In this document: positions 49,741 through 57,357 of the stretch, in pieces
How positions within the stretch are numbered: the stretch's first letter is position 1
Layout of the letters: each line of letters begins with the position of its first letter
Assembly (NCBI GenBank): GCA_900078375.1
Contig: FLQS01000045.1
Coordinates: forward strand, 144,058 to 208,057
From: an uncultured Mycobacterium sp.
GTDB lineage: Bacteria; Actinomycetota; Actinomycetes; Mycobacteriales; Mycobacteriaceae
Direction: 5' to 3'
DNA: 64,000 nt
The notes under the pieces: model-generated
What the model saw: the letters and a program-made list of their open reading frames with translations, nothing else
Databases searched by the model: none
Told to the model about the DNA's origin: nothing
Position numbers and translations under genes: made by a program

Positions 49741-51009
49741 CTAGATCTCGGGGCGGACGTCGAAACGGTCGAAATAGAAGGCGAACCGGGAGCGCAGCTC
49801 CTGCGGTTCGACGCCGAAGTGACGTTTCAGGTCGTAGGGGATACGACCCTTGGCACCACGGCGGTTGCTGTCGATGTAGGCCTGGAATCGCTTGGCCACC
49901 TTGGGCGGAATATCGATGCCCGCGCACTGGTAGAACTCGGCCAGCACCGGCATCTCGTTGCCGCCCAGGTGATGAAATCCGATGTCGACACTGCGCTGCG
50001 CCGGTACCAGCTCCCGGTCGCGGACGCAGGCGCTGAGCAGGCGGTGGATCCGGTCACTCCAGTAGTCGACCAGCCAGTCCGGGTCGATGCTGGTGCGGCG
50101 CAACCGATCCGAGTAGGCCATCATCGTGATCGCCGACTGGATCACCGCGACAGGGTCGCGGTGGGTGAAGGCGACGGTGGCGTCGGGGAAGGTGGCCATC
50201 AGCGGGCCGAGTTGTTCGGCATGCTGCGGCGATTTCAGCACCCAGGTTCGTGGCCCACGCAGAAACGTCAGCGCCTGCAGGACTTTCTTCAGGTAGGCGT
50301 AGTGGCGGGTGTGGTCCAGGCCGAGATAGAAGTCGCGCCAGCCCGGAACACGGGCGTGCCACTCGAGAACGTAGCCGGCCATGTCGAGGTCGAGCAGCTC
50401 GACCTCCTCCTCGATAGCCTCGGGAAAACGGTCGTGCATCGCGGCCACATACGGGGTGCTGGCCATCAGCGCCTCGTACTCGGCCTTGACCCGGGCGTAG
50501 CGGGGATCGACGCCGAACACGTCGGGTCCTTGCCCGCGAGCCGGAATCGGATCCTCGCTCTCCCAGTAGGGCAGTGCCCGGCGCCGTGGATCCTCGGCGA
50601 TGAGGTTCACCAGGTGCGTCGTCCCCGACCGGGGCATGCCGACGACGATCAGCGGCCGCTCGATCGGGATCGCCTCGATCTCGGGATACCGCTTGAGCAG
50701 ATCGGTCAGCGACAGCCGGTTACGCACCTTGCGAACCACTCTGGCGCGCAGGCTGCTTCGGATGAGTTGGCGCAATCCGGTGTCGGACTCGATGGCGGCG
50801 ACATGCGCGGCCAGCCGGTCGGCGAACCCGTCGTCGTCGGCCAGGTCGTCGGCCCCGGCCGCTTCCACCGCCTCGGCGAGCATTGCGCCCAGGTCGAAGG
50901 TCACCTCGCGGGACTCGGTGTAGTCGAGGATCTGGCGCTGGGTGTCGGTCAGCACCGGGGCGGTCAGGTCGTCGAGGTTCAGGGTCTCCGCTGATGACCG
51001 AGTCGCCAT
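49741..51009 (-). CDS. Sulfotransferase family protein (PF13469 type)
   Basis: A 422-residue predicted PAPS-dependent sulfotransferase. The 5'-phosphosulfate loop is G124-M-P-R-S-G-T-T131 (VVGMPRSGTTHL), and the 3'-phosphate motif lies in TFPDATVAFTHRDPVAVIQSA, with LKSPQHAEQL between them. An N-terminal helical region (1-115) precedes the core. Start ATG 51009; first gene of a five-gene operon. The palindrome at 51021-51034 lies 12 bp upstream. Having both a sulfotransferase and an alkylsulfatase-like hydrolase in one operon is notable. Confidence 0.85.
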   Translation of the reverse strand: MATRSSAETLNLDDLTAPVLTDTQRQILDYTESREVTFDLGAMLAEAVEAAGADDLADDDGFADRLAAHVAAIESDTGLRQLIRSSLRARVVRKVRNRLSLTDLLKRYPEIEAIPIERPLIVVGMPRSGTTHLVNLIAEDPRRRALPYWESEDPIPARGQGPDVFGVDPRYARVKAEYEALMASTPYVAAMHDRFPEAIEEEVELLDLDMAGYVLEWHARVPGWRDFYLGLDHTRHYAYLKKVLQALTFLRGPRTWVLKSPQHAEQLGPLMATFPDATVAFTHRDPVAVIQSAITMMAYSDRLRRTSIDPDWLVDYWSDRIHRLLSACVRDRELVPAQRSVDIGFHHLGGNEMPVLAEFYQCAGIDIPPKVAKRFQAYIDSNRRGAKGRIPYDLKRHFGVEPQELRSRFAFYFDRFDVRPEI

Positions 51010-51020
51010 GTCTTGTTCCT

Positions 51021-51034
51021 GTCGAATATTCGAC
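51021..51034. promoter_or_regulatory. Perfect 14-bp palindrome between sulfotransferase operon and iclR-like gene
   Basis: GTCGAATATTCGAC is its own reverse complement. It occupies the middle of the 40-bp gap between the divergent starts (51009 and 51050), with a half-related TTCGGAA at 51041. IclR-family regulators bind palindromes in just this setting and usually control the divergent operon and themselves. The site is a strong candidate for the operator. Confidence 0.65.
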
Positions 51035-51049
51035 GTACCGTTCGGAAAT

Positions 51050-51949
51050 ATGACGCTCAAGGTAGACCCTGCGAAGATGGCGGGTCAAGCCTCCTCGCCG
51101 CCCACCGGACGGGTGATCGCCGTGATGGAAATGCTCGGCGCGGACCCCGGCCGGCAGTTCTCGCTGGCCGAGATATCTCGCGGCCTCGACATCAGCCGGG
51201 CCACCGGCCACGCCATCCTGGCGACCCTGGTCGCGCACGAGTGGGTGACCCGCGATCCCCGGTCCGCGAAGTACGCCTGGGGGCCGGCCATCGCCAGCTT
51301 GGCCAAACCCGCCGACCTGTTCCGCGGCGAACTCGAGGACCTGGCGTCCGCCACCGGCATGCAGGTCTATCTGGCCCGCCGCGAGGCCAACAGCCTGGTG
51401 ATCATCGACCTGGCCGGGGAGAGCCTCGCGGCTCCCCGGATCGGGCGGGGGACCAGGACGCCGTTCGTCGCGCCGTTCGGCCGTGATTACGTCGCATGGT
51501 CGAACCCGGAGGCGCAGCAGGCCTGGCTCGAGGCGATCGGCCAGCCCACCGACGCTTTACGTGCGCGAATTTCGGCCGTGCTCAACGAGACTCGTGACCG
51601 CGGCTTCGTGGTGGAGCGGCTCACCCGGGAATACCTGCGGGTCTACTCGGCATTGGAGGCGCTGAGCCGCGACGGCGAGGTGGACGCGATCACCGCGCAG
51701 CTCGCCCGGGCGTTCGCCGACCTCAGCGTGATCGACGTTCTGCCGGACGAATTGGGCAAAGAAGCCACCCATAGCGTCGCCACGGTCTCGGCGCCGATCA
51801 CCGATGCCGACGGTGTGGTGACCATGTCGGTCACCGCCGCTCCGTTCGCGACGCTGGATTCACGGGCGATCACCGGCCTCGGCCAACGGGTTCGCCTGGC
51901 CGCCAACGCCATTGGCGAGCGGCTCAACCGATATGGCGATCCGGCTTGA
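51050..51949 (+). CDS. IclR-family transcriptional regulator
   Basis: A 299-residue regulator. The N-terminal winged helix (about 18-80) has GRVIAVMEMLGADPGRQFSLAEISRGLDISRATGHAIL (in parts), and the C-terminal effector domain has IGRGTRTPFVAPFGRDYVAWSNPEAQQAWL, ETRDRGFVVER, and SVTAAPFATL. ATG 51050 is used; ATG 51077 is an alternative that would skip a short unstructured head. It is divergent from the sulfotransferase operon and probably senses a substrate or product of that pathway. Convergent with the RidA-like gene (3-bp gap). Confidence 0.88.
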   Translation: MTLKVDPAKMAGQASSPPTGRVIAVMEMLGADPGRQFSLAEISRGLDISRATGHAILATLVAHEWVTRDPRSAKYAWGPAIASLAKPADLFRGELEDLASATGMQVYLARREANSLVIIDLAGESLAAPRIGRGTRTPFVAPFGRDYVAWSNPEAQQAWLEAIGQPTDALRARISAVLNETRDRGFVVERLTREYLRVYSALEALSRDGEVDAITAQLARAFADLSVIDVLPDELGKEATHSVATVSAPITDADGVVTMSVTAAPFATLDSRAITGLGQRVRLAANAIGERLNRYGDPA

Positions 51950-51952
51950 CGG

Positions 51953-52387
51953 TCACGCCCACCCGTCCGCGCGCCACGCCACCCAGTCGATCTCAACGAG
52001 GGCGCCCACGGCCAGCCCCGTGGTGCCGACGCAGGTCCGGCTCGGCAGCCGGTCGGGAAACCACGGCGCGTAGGCCGCATTGAACGCGGCATAATCCGTC
52101 CAGTCCGTCAGGAATGCACGGACCGACACCACGTCGGCCAGCCCGCCGCCACATAGCTCGGTGACCCGCAACAGATTGGCCAGCACCTGATCGGTCTGGG
52201 TGGCCACGTCGTCACCGACCAGCGATCCGGTGGTGTCCGTCGGCATCTGCCCGGTGACGTACAGGGTCTGGCCGGCTGCGGTCGCGTGTGAGAACGGCGC
52301 CACCGCGGGTGGAACGCCGTCAGCCGGGGTGAACGTGTACGCCTTGATGGCGGAGCCGCTGGGCCGGCGACATTCGGAATCCGTCAT
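51953..52387 (-). CDS. RidA/YjgF family protein
   Basis: A 144-residue Rid-family protein with the family core: AVAPFSHATAAGQTLYVTGQMP, DVATQTDQVLANLLRVTELCGGGLADVVSVRAFLTD (in parts), and a C-terminal PSRTCVGTTGLAVGALVEIDWVAW with the Arg that binds imine substrates in RidA (R in SRTCV). RidA hydrolyses reactive enamines/imines released by PLP enzymes. ATG 52387 overlaps the stop of the acetamidase/formamidase gene (ATGA), so it may protect against a reactive intermediate in the same pathway. Confidence 0.87.
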   Translation of the reverse strand: MTDSECRRPSGSAIKAYTFTPADGVPPAVAPFSHATAAGQTLYVTGQMPTDTTGSLVGDDVATQTDQVLANLLRVTELCGGGLADVVSVRAFLTDWTDYAAFNAAYAPWFPDRLPSRTCVGTTGLAVGALVEIDWVAWRADGWA

Positions 52388-53418
52388 ACCGCTGGATTGT
52401 GCCAGCGCGGGAAGCAGCGCTTGTCGATTCGGCCGTGCACGCCCTGACGCTGGTCGACCACCTGGGTGACGGTGAAGTCCACCGCCACCGACATGAACGA
52501 GTATGCGTCGGCACGGGACAGCCCGAAGTGGTGCTCCAGCAGCTGTAGCGTGCGAAGGGTTGCGCATTTCATCGCCGCGTCCAGGCTGTCCCCGAATCCG
52601 TGCACCAGCAGCTCGGTTGCCGTCTCGAGCACCGGCACCGTGAACGGCAGATCGCGGCGAATCGTCAAGCGCAGCAAGCCATTCAGCGACGATTCCAGCG
52701 CGGTGCCGCTGACCTCGCCGTCGCCCTGCGAGACGTGCGGATCGCCGATCGACAGCAGCGCGCCGGGCGCCTGCACGGGGTAGTACATCCGGCCGCCGGC
52801 ACCGATGCGCCAGTTGTCGACGTTGCCGCCGTGATCGCCCGGCGGCACCGAGGAGACCCGTACCGGGTCGGCGGGCGCGACGCCCATGGTGCCGAAGTGC
52901 GGTCGCAGCGGCACCACGACGCCGGGCAGCGCCGGTTCCCGGCGTGCGGGATCGGGCGTGACGATCGTGCCGGGCTCGTTGGCCAGTGGGGTCGCAGTCC
53001 AGTCGTAGCCGAACAGCGCGCGCCCGAGCCGCGCCTCGACGTCCAGCTCGTAGACGGTGACCCGCTCGACGGGAATCTCGTTGTAGAGGTAGCCCCAGTG
53101 CCCGGCGAGGTTGGAGCCGTAGGGCAGCCGCGGGGTGGCTTCCAGGATGTCGACCTGCAGCACATCACCCGGTCGCGCCCCGGTGACCGCGATCGGCCCG
53201 GTGAGGATGTGCGGACCCGGCCCGCGCTCGTCCACCTCGGCGAACACCCGCGAGATCTGCTCGTCCATCAGCAGGTCGGGGGCGTCACCGGCGTGATGAG
53301 TCAGCGTCTCGATGGCCACCAGGTCACCGGAATCGACGGTCAGCGCTGGTGCCTGCCGCGGGTCGAAGAAACCCCAATGCACCGTCTGGGCTGTCGCCGG
53401 AAGGTGGTGCACTGTCAT
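52384..53418 (-). CDS. Acetamidase/formamidase family protein
   Basis: A 344-residue amidase of the FmdA/AmdA family (PF03069), which hydrolyses formamide or acetamide to ammonia and the acid. Family blocks visible are TGPIAVTGARPGDVLQVDIL, RPHFGTMGVAP, PPGDHGGNVDNW and GDPHVSQGDGEVSGTALE. It is shorter than the classical ~400-residue formamidases, matching the short subgroup in actinobacteria. Start ATG 53418; it lies 54 bp downstream of the response-regulator gene and is coupled to the RidA gene. Confidence 0.87.
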   Translation of the reverse strand: MTVHHLPATAQTVHWGFFDPRQAPALTVDSGDLVAIETLTHHAGDAPDLLMDEQISRVFAEVDERGPGPHILTGPIAVTGARPGDVLQVDILEATPRLPYGSNLAGHWGYLYNEIPVERVTVYELDVEARLGRALFGYDWTATPLANEPGTIVTPDPARREPALPGVVVPLRPHFGTMGVAPADPVRVSSVPPGDHGGNVDNWRIGAGGRMYYPVQAPGALLSIGDPHVSQGDGEVSGTALESSLNGLLRLTIRRDLPFTVPVLETATELLVHGFGDSLDAAMKCATLRTLQLLEHHFGLSRADAYSFMSVAVDFTVTQVVDQRQGVHGRIDKRCFPRWHNPAV

Positions 53419-53472
53419 AGTCGTCAGATCATGCCAGCGCGTCGGGCACGGCGCGCGGCGAGAATCACCGGG

Positions 53473-54138
53473 TCACGTCGCGTGGTAGCGGCGTTCGGGC
53501 CGTCCCGCCCCGTACTGCAGCCGCAGCCCGAGAGCACCGGTGCGCAGGAAGTGCTCGAGATAGCGGCGGGCGCTGACGCGGGAGATACCCACCAGGTCAG
53601 CGCATTCGGCCGCCGACACCTCGCCCGCGCTCCGCACCGCGGCGAGCACAAGCTGACCCGTCTCGGCGCCGAGGCCCTTGGGCATCGGCGGCGGTTCACC
53701 GGGTGCCGGTGAACGCCCGAACAGGGTATCGACGAAGCTTTGGTCGATGCCGTGGTCGGCGCCCAGCGCGTCGGCGCGCGCGGCGAATGACGCCAATTTC
53801 GTTCGCAGCTGCTCGAACTCGAAGGGCTTGATCAGATAGTCGGCGGCGCCGCCGTCGAGGGCGCCGCCGACGGTGTCCAATTCCCGTGCCGCGGTGATCA
53901 TGATGACGCCCACCGGATCGCCCTCGGCGCGCAACGTCTGCAGCACCGCCAGCCCCGTCATGTCGGGAAGGTAGACGTCGAGCAGGATGAGGTCGGGGCG
54001 TAGCTTGTGTGCGGCTTCGAGTGCGGCAGCGCCGGTATGGGCGACGTCGACGGTGCGGAACCCGTCGATGCGGTCGACGAAGCGGCGGTGGATGTCGGCG
54101 ACCATGAAATCGTCGTCGACCACAAGCACCTCACGCAT
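53473..54138 (-). CDS. CitB/DcuR-type response regulator
   Basis: A 221-residue two-component regulator. The receiver domain (1-120) has acidic pocket D8-D9-D10, phosphoacceptor Asp54 in LLDVYLPD, a conserved Thr/Ala-rich TAA and Lys in LIKPFEFEQL. The output domain (about 150-221) carries an HTH (GEVSAAECADLVGISRVSARRYLEHFLRTG in parts) of the CitB class. It overlaps the kinase stop by 8 nt. Divergent tctCBA genes are the likely target. Confidence 0.9.
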   Translation of the reverse strand: MREVLVVDDDFMVADIHRRFVDRIDGFRTVDVAHTGAAALEAAHKLRPDLILLDVYLPDMTGLAVLQTLRAEGDPVGVIMITAARELDTVGGALDGGAADYLIKPFEFEQLRTKLASFAARADALGADHGIDQSFVDTLFGRSPAPGEPPPMPKGLGAETGQLVLAAVRSAGEVSAAECADLVGISRVSARRYLEHFLRTGALGLRLQYGAGRPERRYHAT

Positions 54139-55744
54139 GAGTCACCGACTCGACCCGGGGTAGCCGCGCGACGAACACGGCACCGCCACCGTCGGCGTCG
54201 CGGACCTCGGCCGTGCCGCCGTGCTGGGCGGTGATCAGCCGGACCAACGCGAGGCCGATCCCGCGGCCACCGGGGATCTCCGGTTTGGATGTCACACCGC
54301 GGGAGAAGATCTGGCCACGTTGGTCCTGCGGCACGCCCGTCCCCGAGTCGGCGACGGTGATGACGAGCCCGTCCGCGTCGTCGATGCCGACCGTCACGCG
54401 AGCTGCCGCAGTCCCTTCCGAGGCGTCGACGGCGTTGTCGATCAGATTGCCCAGCACCGTGATGACATCGGTCGCCAGCGCGGGATTCAGTGCCGCCAAG
54501 TGCGATTCGTCGGCCAACTGCAGCGACACGCCGCTCTCGGCGGCCAGCGTCGTCTTGGCGATCAGAAGCGCAGCAACCGCGGGATCTGAAATGCGTTGTG
54601 TCACAGCATCACTGATCTCTGCCCGGCGGCGGGTCAGGGCGCCCACCAAATCGCGCACCGAGTCGTACTCGCCCAGCTGTACCAGTCCGGAGATGGTGTG
54701 CAGCTGGTTTGCGAACTCGTGGGTCTGGGCCCGCAGCGTGTCGGTCACGCTCTTGTGTGAGGACAGCTGGCCCTGCATGGACGCCAGTTCGGTGCTGTCC
54801 CGCATCGTCGTGACGGTGCCGATCCGCTGACCCTGGCTGGTCGCCGCCCGCCGGTTGAGCGCCAGCACCCGGTGGGGCGTGGCGATGACGACGTCGTGCC
54901 CGTCCTCACCGGAGAGCAGGAAGTCGGCCACCGCCGGGTCGATGCCGGCCTCGCGCACCCTGCGATTGACGGCGTCGGCACCTATCCCGAGCAGCTCCTG
55001 GGCGCTGTCGTTGACCACGGTGATCACCCCGTCGGTGTTCACCCCGATCACGCCCTCACGGATGCTGTGCAGCAAGGCTTCCCGATGCTCGGCCAGCCCG
55101 GCGATCTCGGCGACCTCGAGTCCGCGGGTGTGACGTTTGATCCGGCGCGACAGCAGCCAGGAGGCAACCAGACCCAGCGCCGCGCCGAGGCCGAGGTAGG
55201 CCAGTAACCGCTCACCGGCTCCGCTGAGCAGTTGCCACACCGAGGGATAGGGTTCGCTGACTGACACCACCGACAGCACCCCGCCGTCGGTGGACAGAAT
55301 CGGGACCTGACCGACGAGCGCGTGGTGGCCGTCGACATCGAGGTCGCCGAACCAGGCCCGGCCCTCGACGACCCTGCTGGGGCCGAAATCGACCTGCCGC
55401 CCGACCCGCGAGGGATCCGACGAGACCCGCACCACTCCGGCCGGATCGATCAACTCCGCCATGCCTGCTCCGGACAGCGCGACCGCACGGTCGACGTCGG
55501 GTGCCAGGAGCCGCGCGGCGAATGGGTCGCCGTAGCGATCCCGCACCAGCGGAGTCGAGGCGACGTTCTCGGCGACCGCGATCATGCGCTGCCCGCGTAC
55601 GTCGCGGAACTCCTTGGTCGACTGGGCGATCGACACGGCCGCGACCGCGATCAGCACGACCGCCACCACGAGCAGTTGGAAGACGAGGAACTGGCCCGCA
55701 AGGCTCCGGCCGCTACGTACCAGCGATGACCACAACGACCACAA
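54131..55744 (-). CDS. CitA/DcuS-type sensor histidine kinase
   Basis: A 537-residue membrane kinase. Transmembrane helix 1 is at about 20-40, an extracellular single-Cache sensor at 45-170, helix 2 at 178-198, a PAS domain at 215-325, and the kinase core after 330. The phospho-His is His342 in RAQTHEFANQLHTISGLVQLG (in parts), the CitA/DcuS H-box. The N-box is NLIDNAVDA and the G-box GGRGIGLALV. Such kinases sense di- or tricarboxylates outside the cell. The start is TTG 55744; the other candidates are worse. It is divergent from tctC, 84 bp away. Confidence 0.9.
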   Translation of the reverse strand: MWSLWSSLVRSGRSLAGQFLVFQLLVVAVVLIAVAAVSIAQSTKEFRDVRGQRMIAVAENVASTPLVRDRYGDPFAARLLAPDVDRAVALSGAGMAELIDPAGVVRVSSDPSRVGRQVDFGPSRVVEGRAWFGDLDVDGHHALVGQVPILSTDGGVLSVVSVSEPYPSVWQLLSGAGERLLAYLGLGAALGLVASWLLSRRIKRHTRGLEVAEIAGLAEHREALLHSIREGVIGVNTDGVITVVNDSAQELLGIGADAVNRRVREAGIDPAVADFLLSGEDGHDVVIATPHRVLALNRRAATSQGQRIGTVTTMRDSTELASMQGQLSSHKSVTDTLRAQTHEFANQLHTISGLVQLGEYDSVRDLVGALTRRRAEISDAVTQRISDPAVAALLIAKTTLAAESGVSLQLADESHLAALNPALATDVITVLGNLIDNAVDASEGTAAARVTVGIDDADGLVITVADSGTGVPQDQRGQIFSRGVTSKPEIPGGRGIGLALVRLITAQHGGTAEVRDADGGGAVFVARLPRVESVTHA

Positions 55745-55763
55745 CTTCCTCTGCGTCCGAAAG

Positions 55764-55779
55764 AGTGACTGCCGTCACT
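55764..55779. promoter_or_regulatory. Inverted repeat in kinase / tctC divergent gap
   Basis: AGTGAC-TGCC-GTCACT, a perfect 6-bp inverted repeat with a 4-bp spacer, in the gap between the divergent kinase (start 55744) and tctC (55829). It is a candidate binding site for the CitB-type regulator. Confidence 0.45.
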
Positions 55780-55828
55780 TCCTCGACCAGTATTCCTGAA
55801 CATCACAGGTGGACGACCTCTTCCCACA

Positions 55829-56836
55829 ATGAAACGGAGTCGACGAATGGTGCGACGAAGCGCGAAGCGGTGCGCGGTGATCTCCACCGTGCTGGCCGTG
55901 GCGCTGCTGCTCGCCGGCTGCGGCGTGACGCGCGGCAGCGATCCGTCGGGTTTGCACCGGCTGCGGATGATGGTGCCCAACAGCCCCGGCGGCGGTTACG
56001 ACCTGACCGCGCGGACGGCGGTGAAGATCATGGAGGACCAGGACATCACCGGCCGCGTCGAGGTCTTCAACGTGCTCGGCGCCGGCGGCACCGTCGCGAT
56101 GGCCCGGCTCATGAACGAGCGCGGCAACGGCGACTTGATGATGACGATGGGTCTGGGCGTCGTCGGCGCCACCTACACCAACGGGTCCAAGATCAAGGCC
56201 TCCGATGCGACGGCCATCGCGAAGTTGATCGAGGACCCCGGGGCGATCTTCGTCCCCGCCGATTCGCCGTTCAAGACGGTGGGTGATTTCGTCGCGGCGT
56301 GGAAGGCTGATCCGAGCAAGGTCACGATCGGCGGGGGCTCCTCACCAGGCGGCCCCGATCACCTGTTCCCGATGGAAGTCGCGAAGAAGGTCGGGGTCGA
56401 CCCGAAACAGGTCAACTTCATCACCTATGACGGTGGCGGCGACCTGCTGACCGCGCTGCTCGGCAACAAGATCACCGTGGGAACCTCCAGCCCGGGCGAG
56501 CTCATCGACCAGATCGAGGCGGGCGAGCTGCGGGTGCTCGCGGTGTCCAGCGAGGAACGTGTCGAGGGCATCGATGCGCCGACGCTCAAGGAAGCCGGCA
56601 TCGACCTCACGTTCGCCAACTGGCGTGGTGTCCTTGCGCCACCTGGTATTTCGGAAAATGCCAAACACGACATGGTCAAAGCGCTCGAAGAGATGCACGG
56701 CACGAGTGAGTGGAAAGACGCGTTGGTCAAGAACGGCTGGACAGACGCCTTCGTCACCGGCGCGGCGTTCGAACAATTCCTCACCGATCAGGACAACCGG
56801 GTCTCGTCGACTCTGACCGAATTGGGGCTGCTGTGA
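55829..56836 (+). CDS. tctC: TctC tripartite tricarboxylate transporter substrate-binding lipoprotein
   Basis: Extracytoplasmic solute receptor of the Bug/TctC family that delivers a carboxylate to the TctAB membrane pair. It is 335 aa, with an Arg/Lys-rich n-region and lipobox LLLAGC (Cys31). Binding-domain signatures are MVPNSPGGGYDLTARTAVKIMED (ligand loop, in parts), NVLGAGGTVAMA, GGGSSPGGPDHL and VLAPPGISE. ATG 55829 is the upstream start; ATG 55847 has a better-spaced ACGGAG and is an alternative. Its stop overlaps tctB (GTGA). Confidence 0.92.
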   Translation: MKRSRRMVRRSAKRCAVISTVLAVALLLAGCGVTRGSDPSGLHRLRMMVPNSPGGGYDLTARTAVKIMEDQDITGRVEVFNVLGAGGTVAMARLMNERGNGDLMMTMGLGVVGATYTNGSKIKASDATAIAKLIEDPGAIFVPADSPFKTVGDFVAAWKADPSKVTIGGGSSPGGPDHLFPMEVAKKVGVDPKQVNFITYDGGGDLLTALLGNKITVGTSSPGELIDQIEAGELRVLAVSSEERVEGIDAPTLKEAGIDLTFANWRGVLAPPGISENAKHDMVKALEEMHGTSEWKDALVKNGWTDAFVTGAAFEQFLTDQDNRVSSTLTELGLL

Positions 56837-57357
56837 GCATTGACGACCTTCCGGCAGAGGAATCGACCGCCCATAAGCCCGACTACGCGCAGTACCTTGT
56901 GGTCGGCGTCCTGGTGATCGTCGGCGGATTCCTGGTCTACAGCGGACTGACGCTGGACGAGGGCTTCGCCAAAGTGGATCCCGTTGGGCCCAAGTTCTTT
57001 CCGCTGATCATCGGCGTCGCCGCGCTGGTGCTCGCGGTGATCCTGGCGGTCGCGATCCCGCGCGGCAGCAAGGGTGAGGCCGATGCCGGTGAGGACATCG
57101 ATCCCGAGGCGCCGGGGGACTGGCGCACCGTCGGCCTGCTGATCGCGCTGTTCGTCGCGATGATCCTGCTGGTCAATCCGCTGGGCTGGGTGATCACGAG
57201 CGCGCTGTTCTTCGCCGGCGCGGCAACGATTCTGGGCAGCAGGCACTACGTGCGCAACGTCGTCATCGGCGTGGTCCTCGCATTGGCCAGCTTCTACGCG
57301 TTCTACTCCGGGCTCGGAATCCCGCTGCCCGCAGGCATCTTGGACGGGATTCTCTAG
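56833..57357 (+). CDS. tctB: TctB small membrane subunit
   Basis: A 174-residue four-helix membrane protein of the TctB family, the small subunit of the tripartite tricarboxylate transporter. Helices lie near 22-42, 60-78, 105-122 and 128-165, with GPKFFPLIIGVAAL, the TctB-type motif, after the first. GTG 56833 overlaps tctC. The stop TAG is directly followed by the tctA ATG. Confidence 0.9.
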   Translation: MSIDDLPAEESTAHKPDYAQYLVVGVLVIVGGFLVYSGLTLDEGFAKVDPVGPKFFPLIIGVAALVLAVILAVAIPRGSKGEADAGEDIDPEAPGDWRTVGLLIALFVAMILLVNPLGWVITSALFFAGAATILGSRHYVRNVVIGVVLALASFYAFYSGLGIPLPAGILDGIL

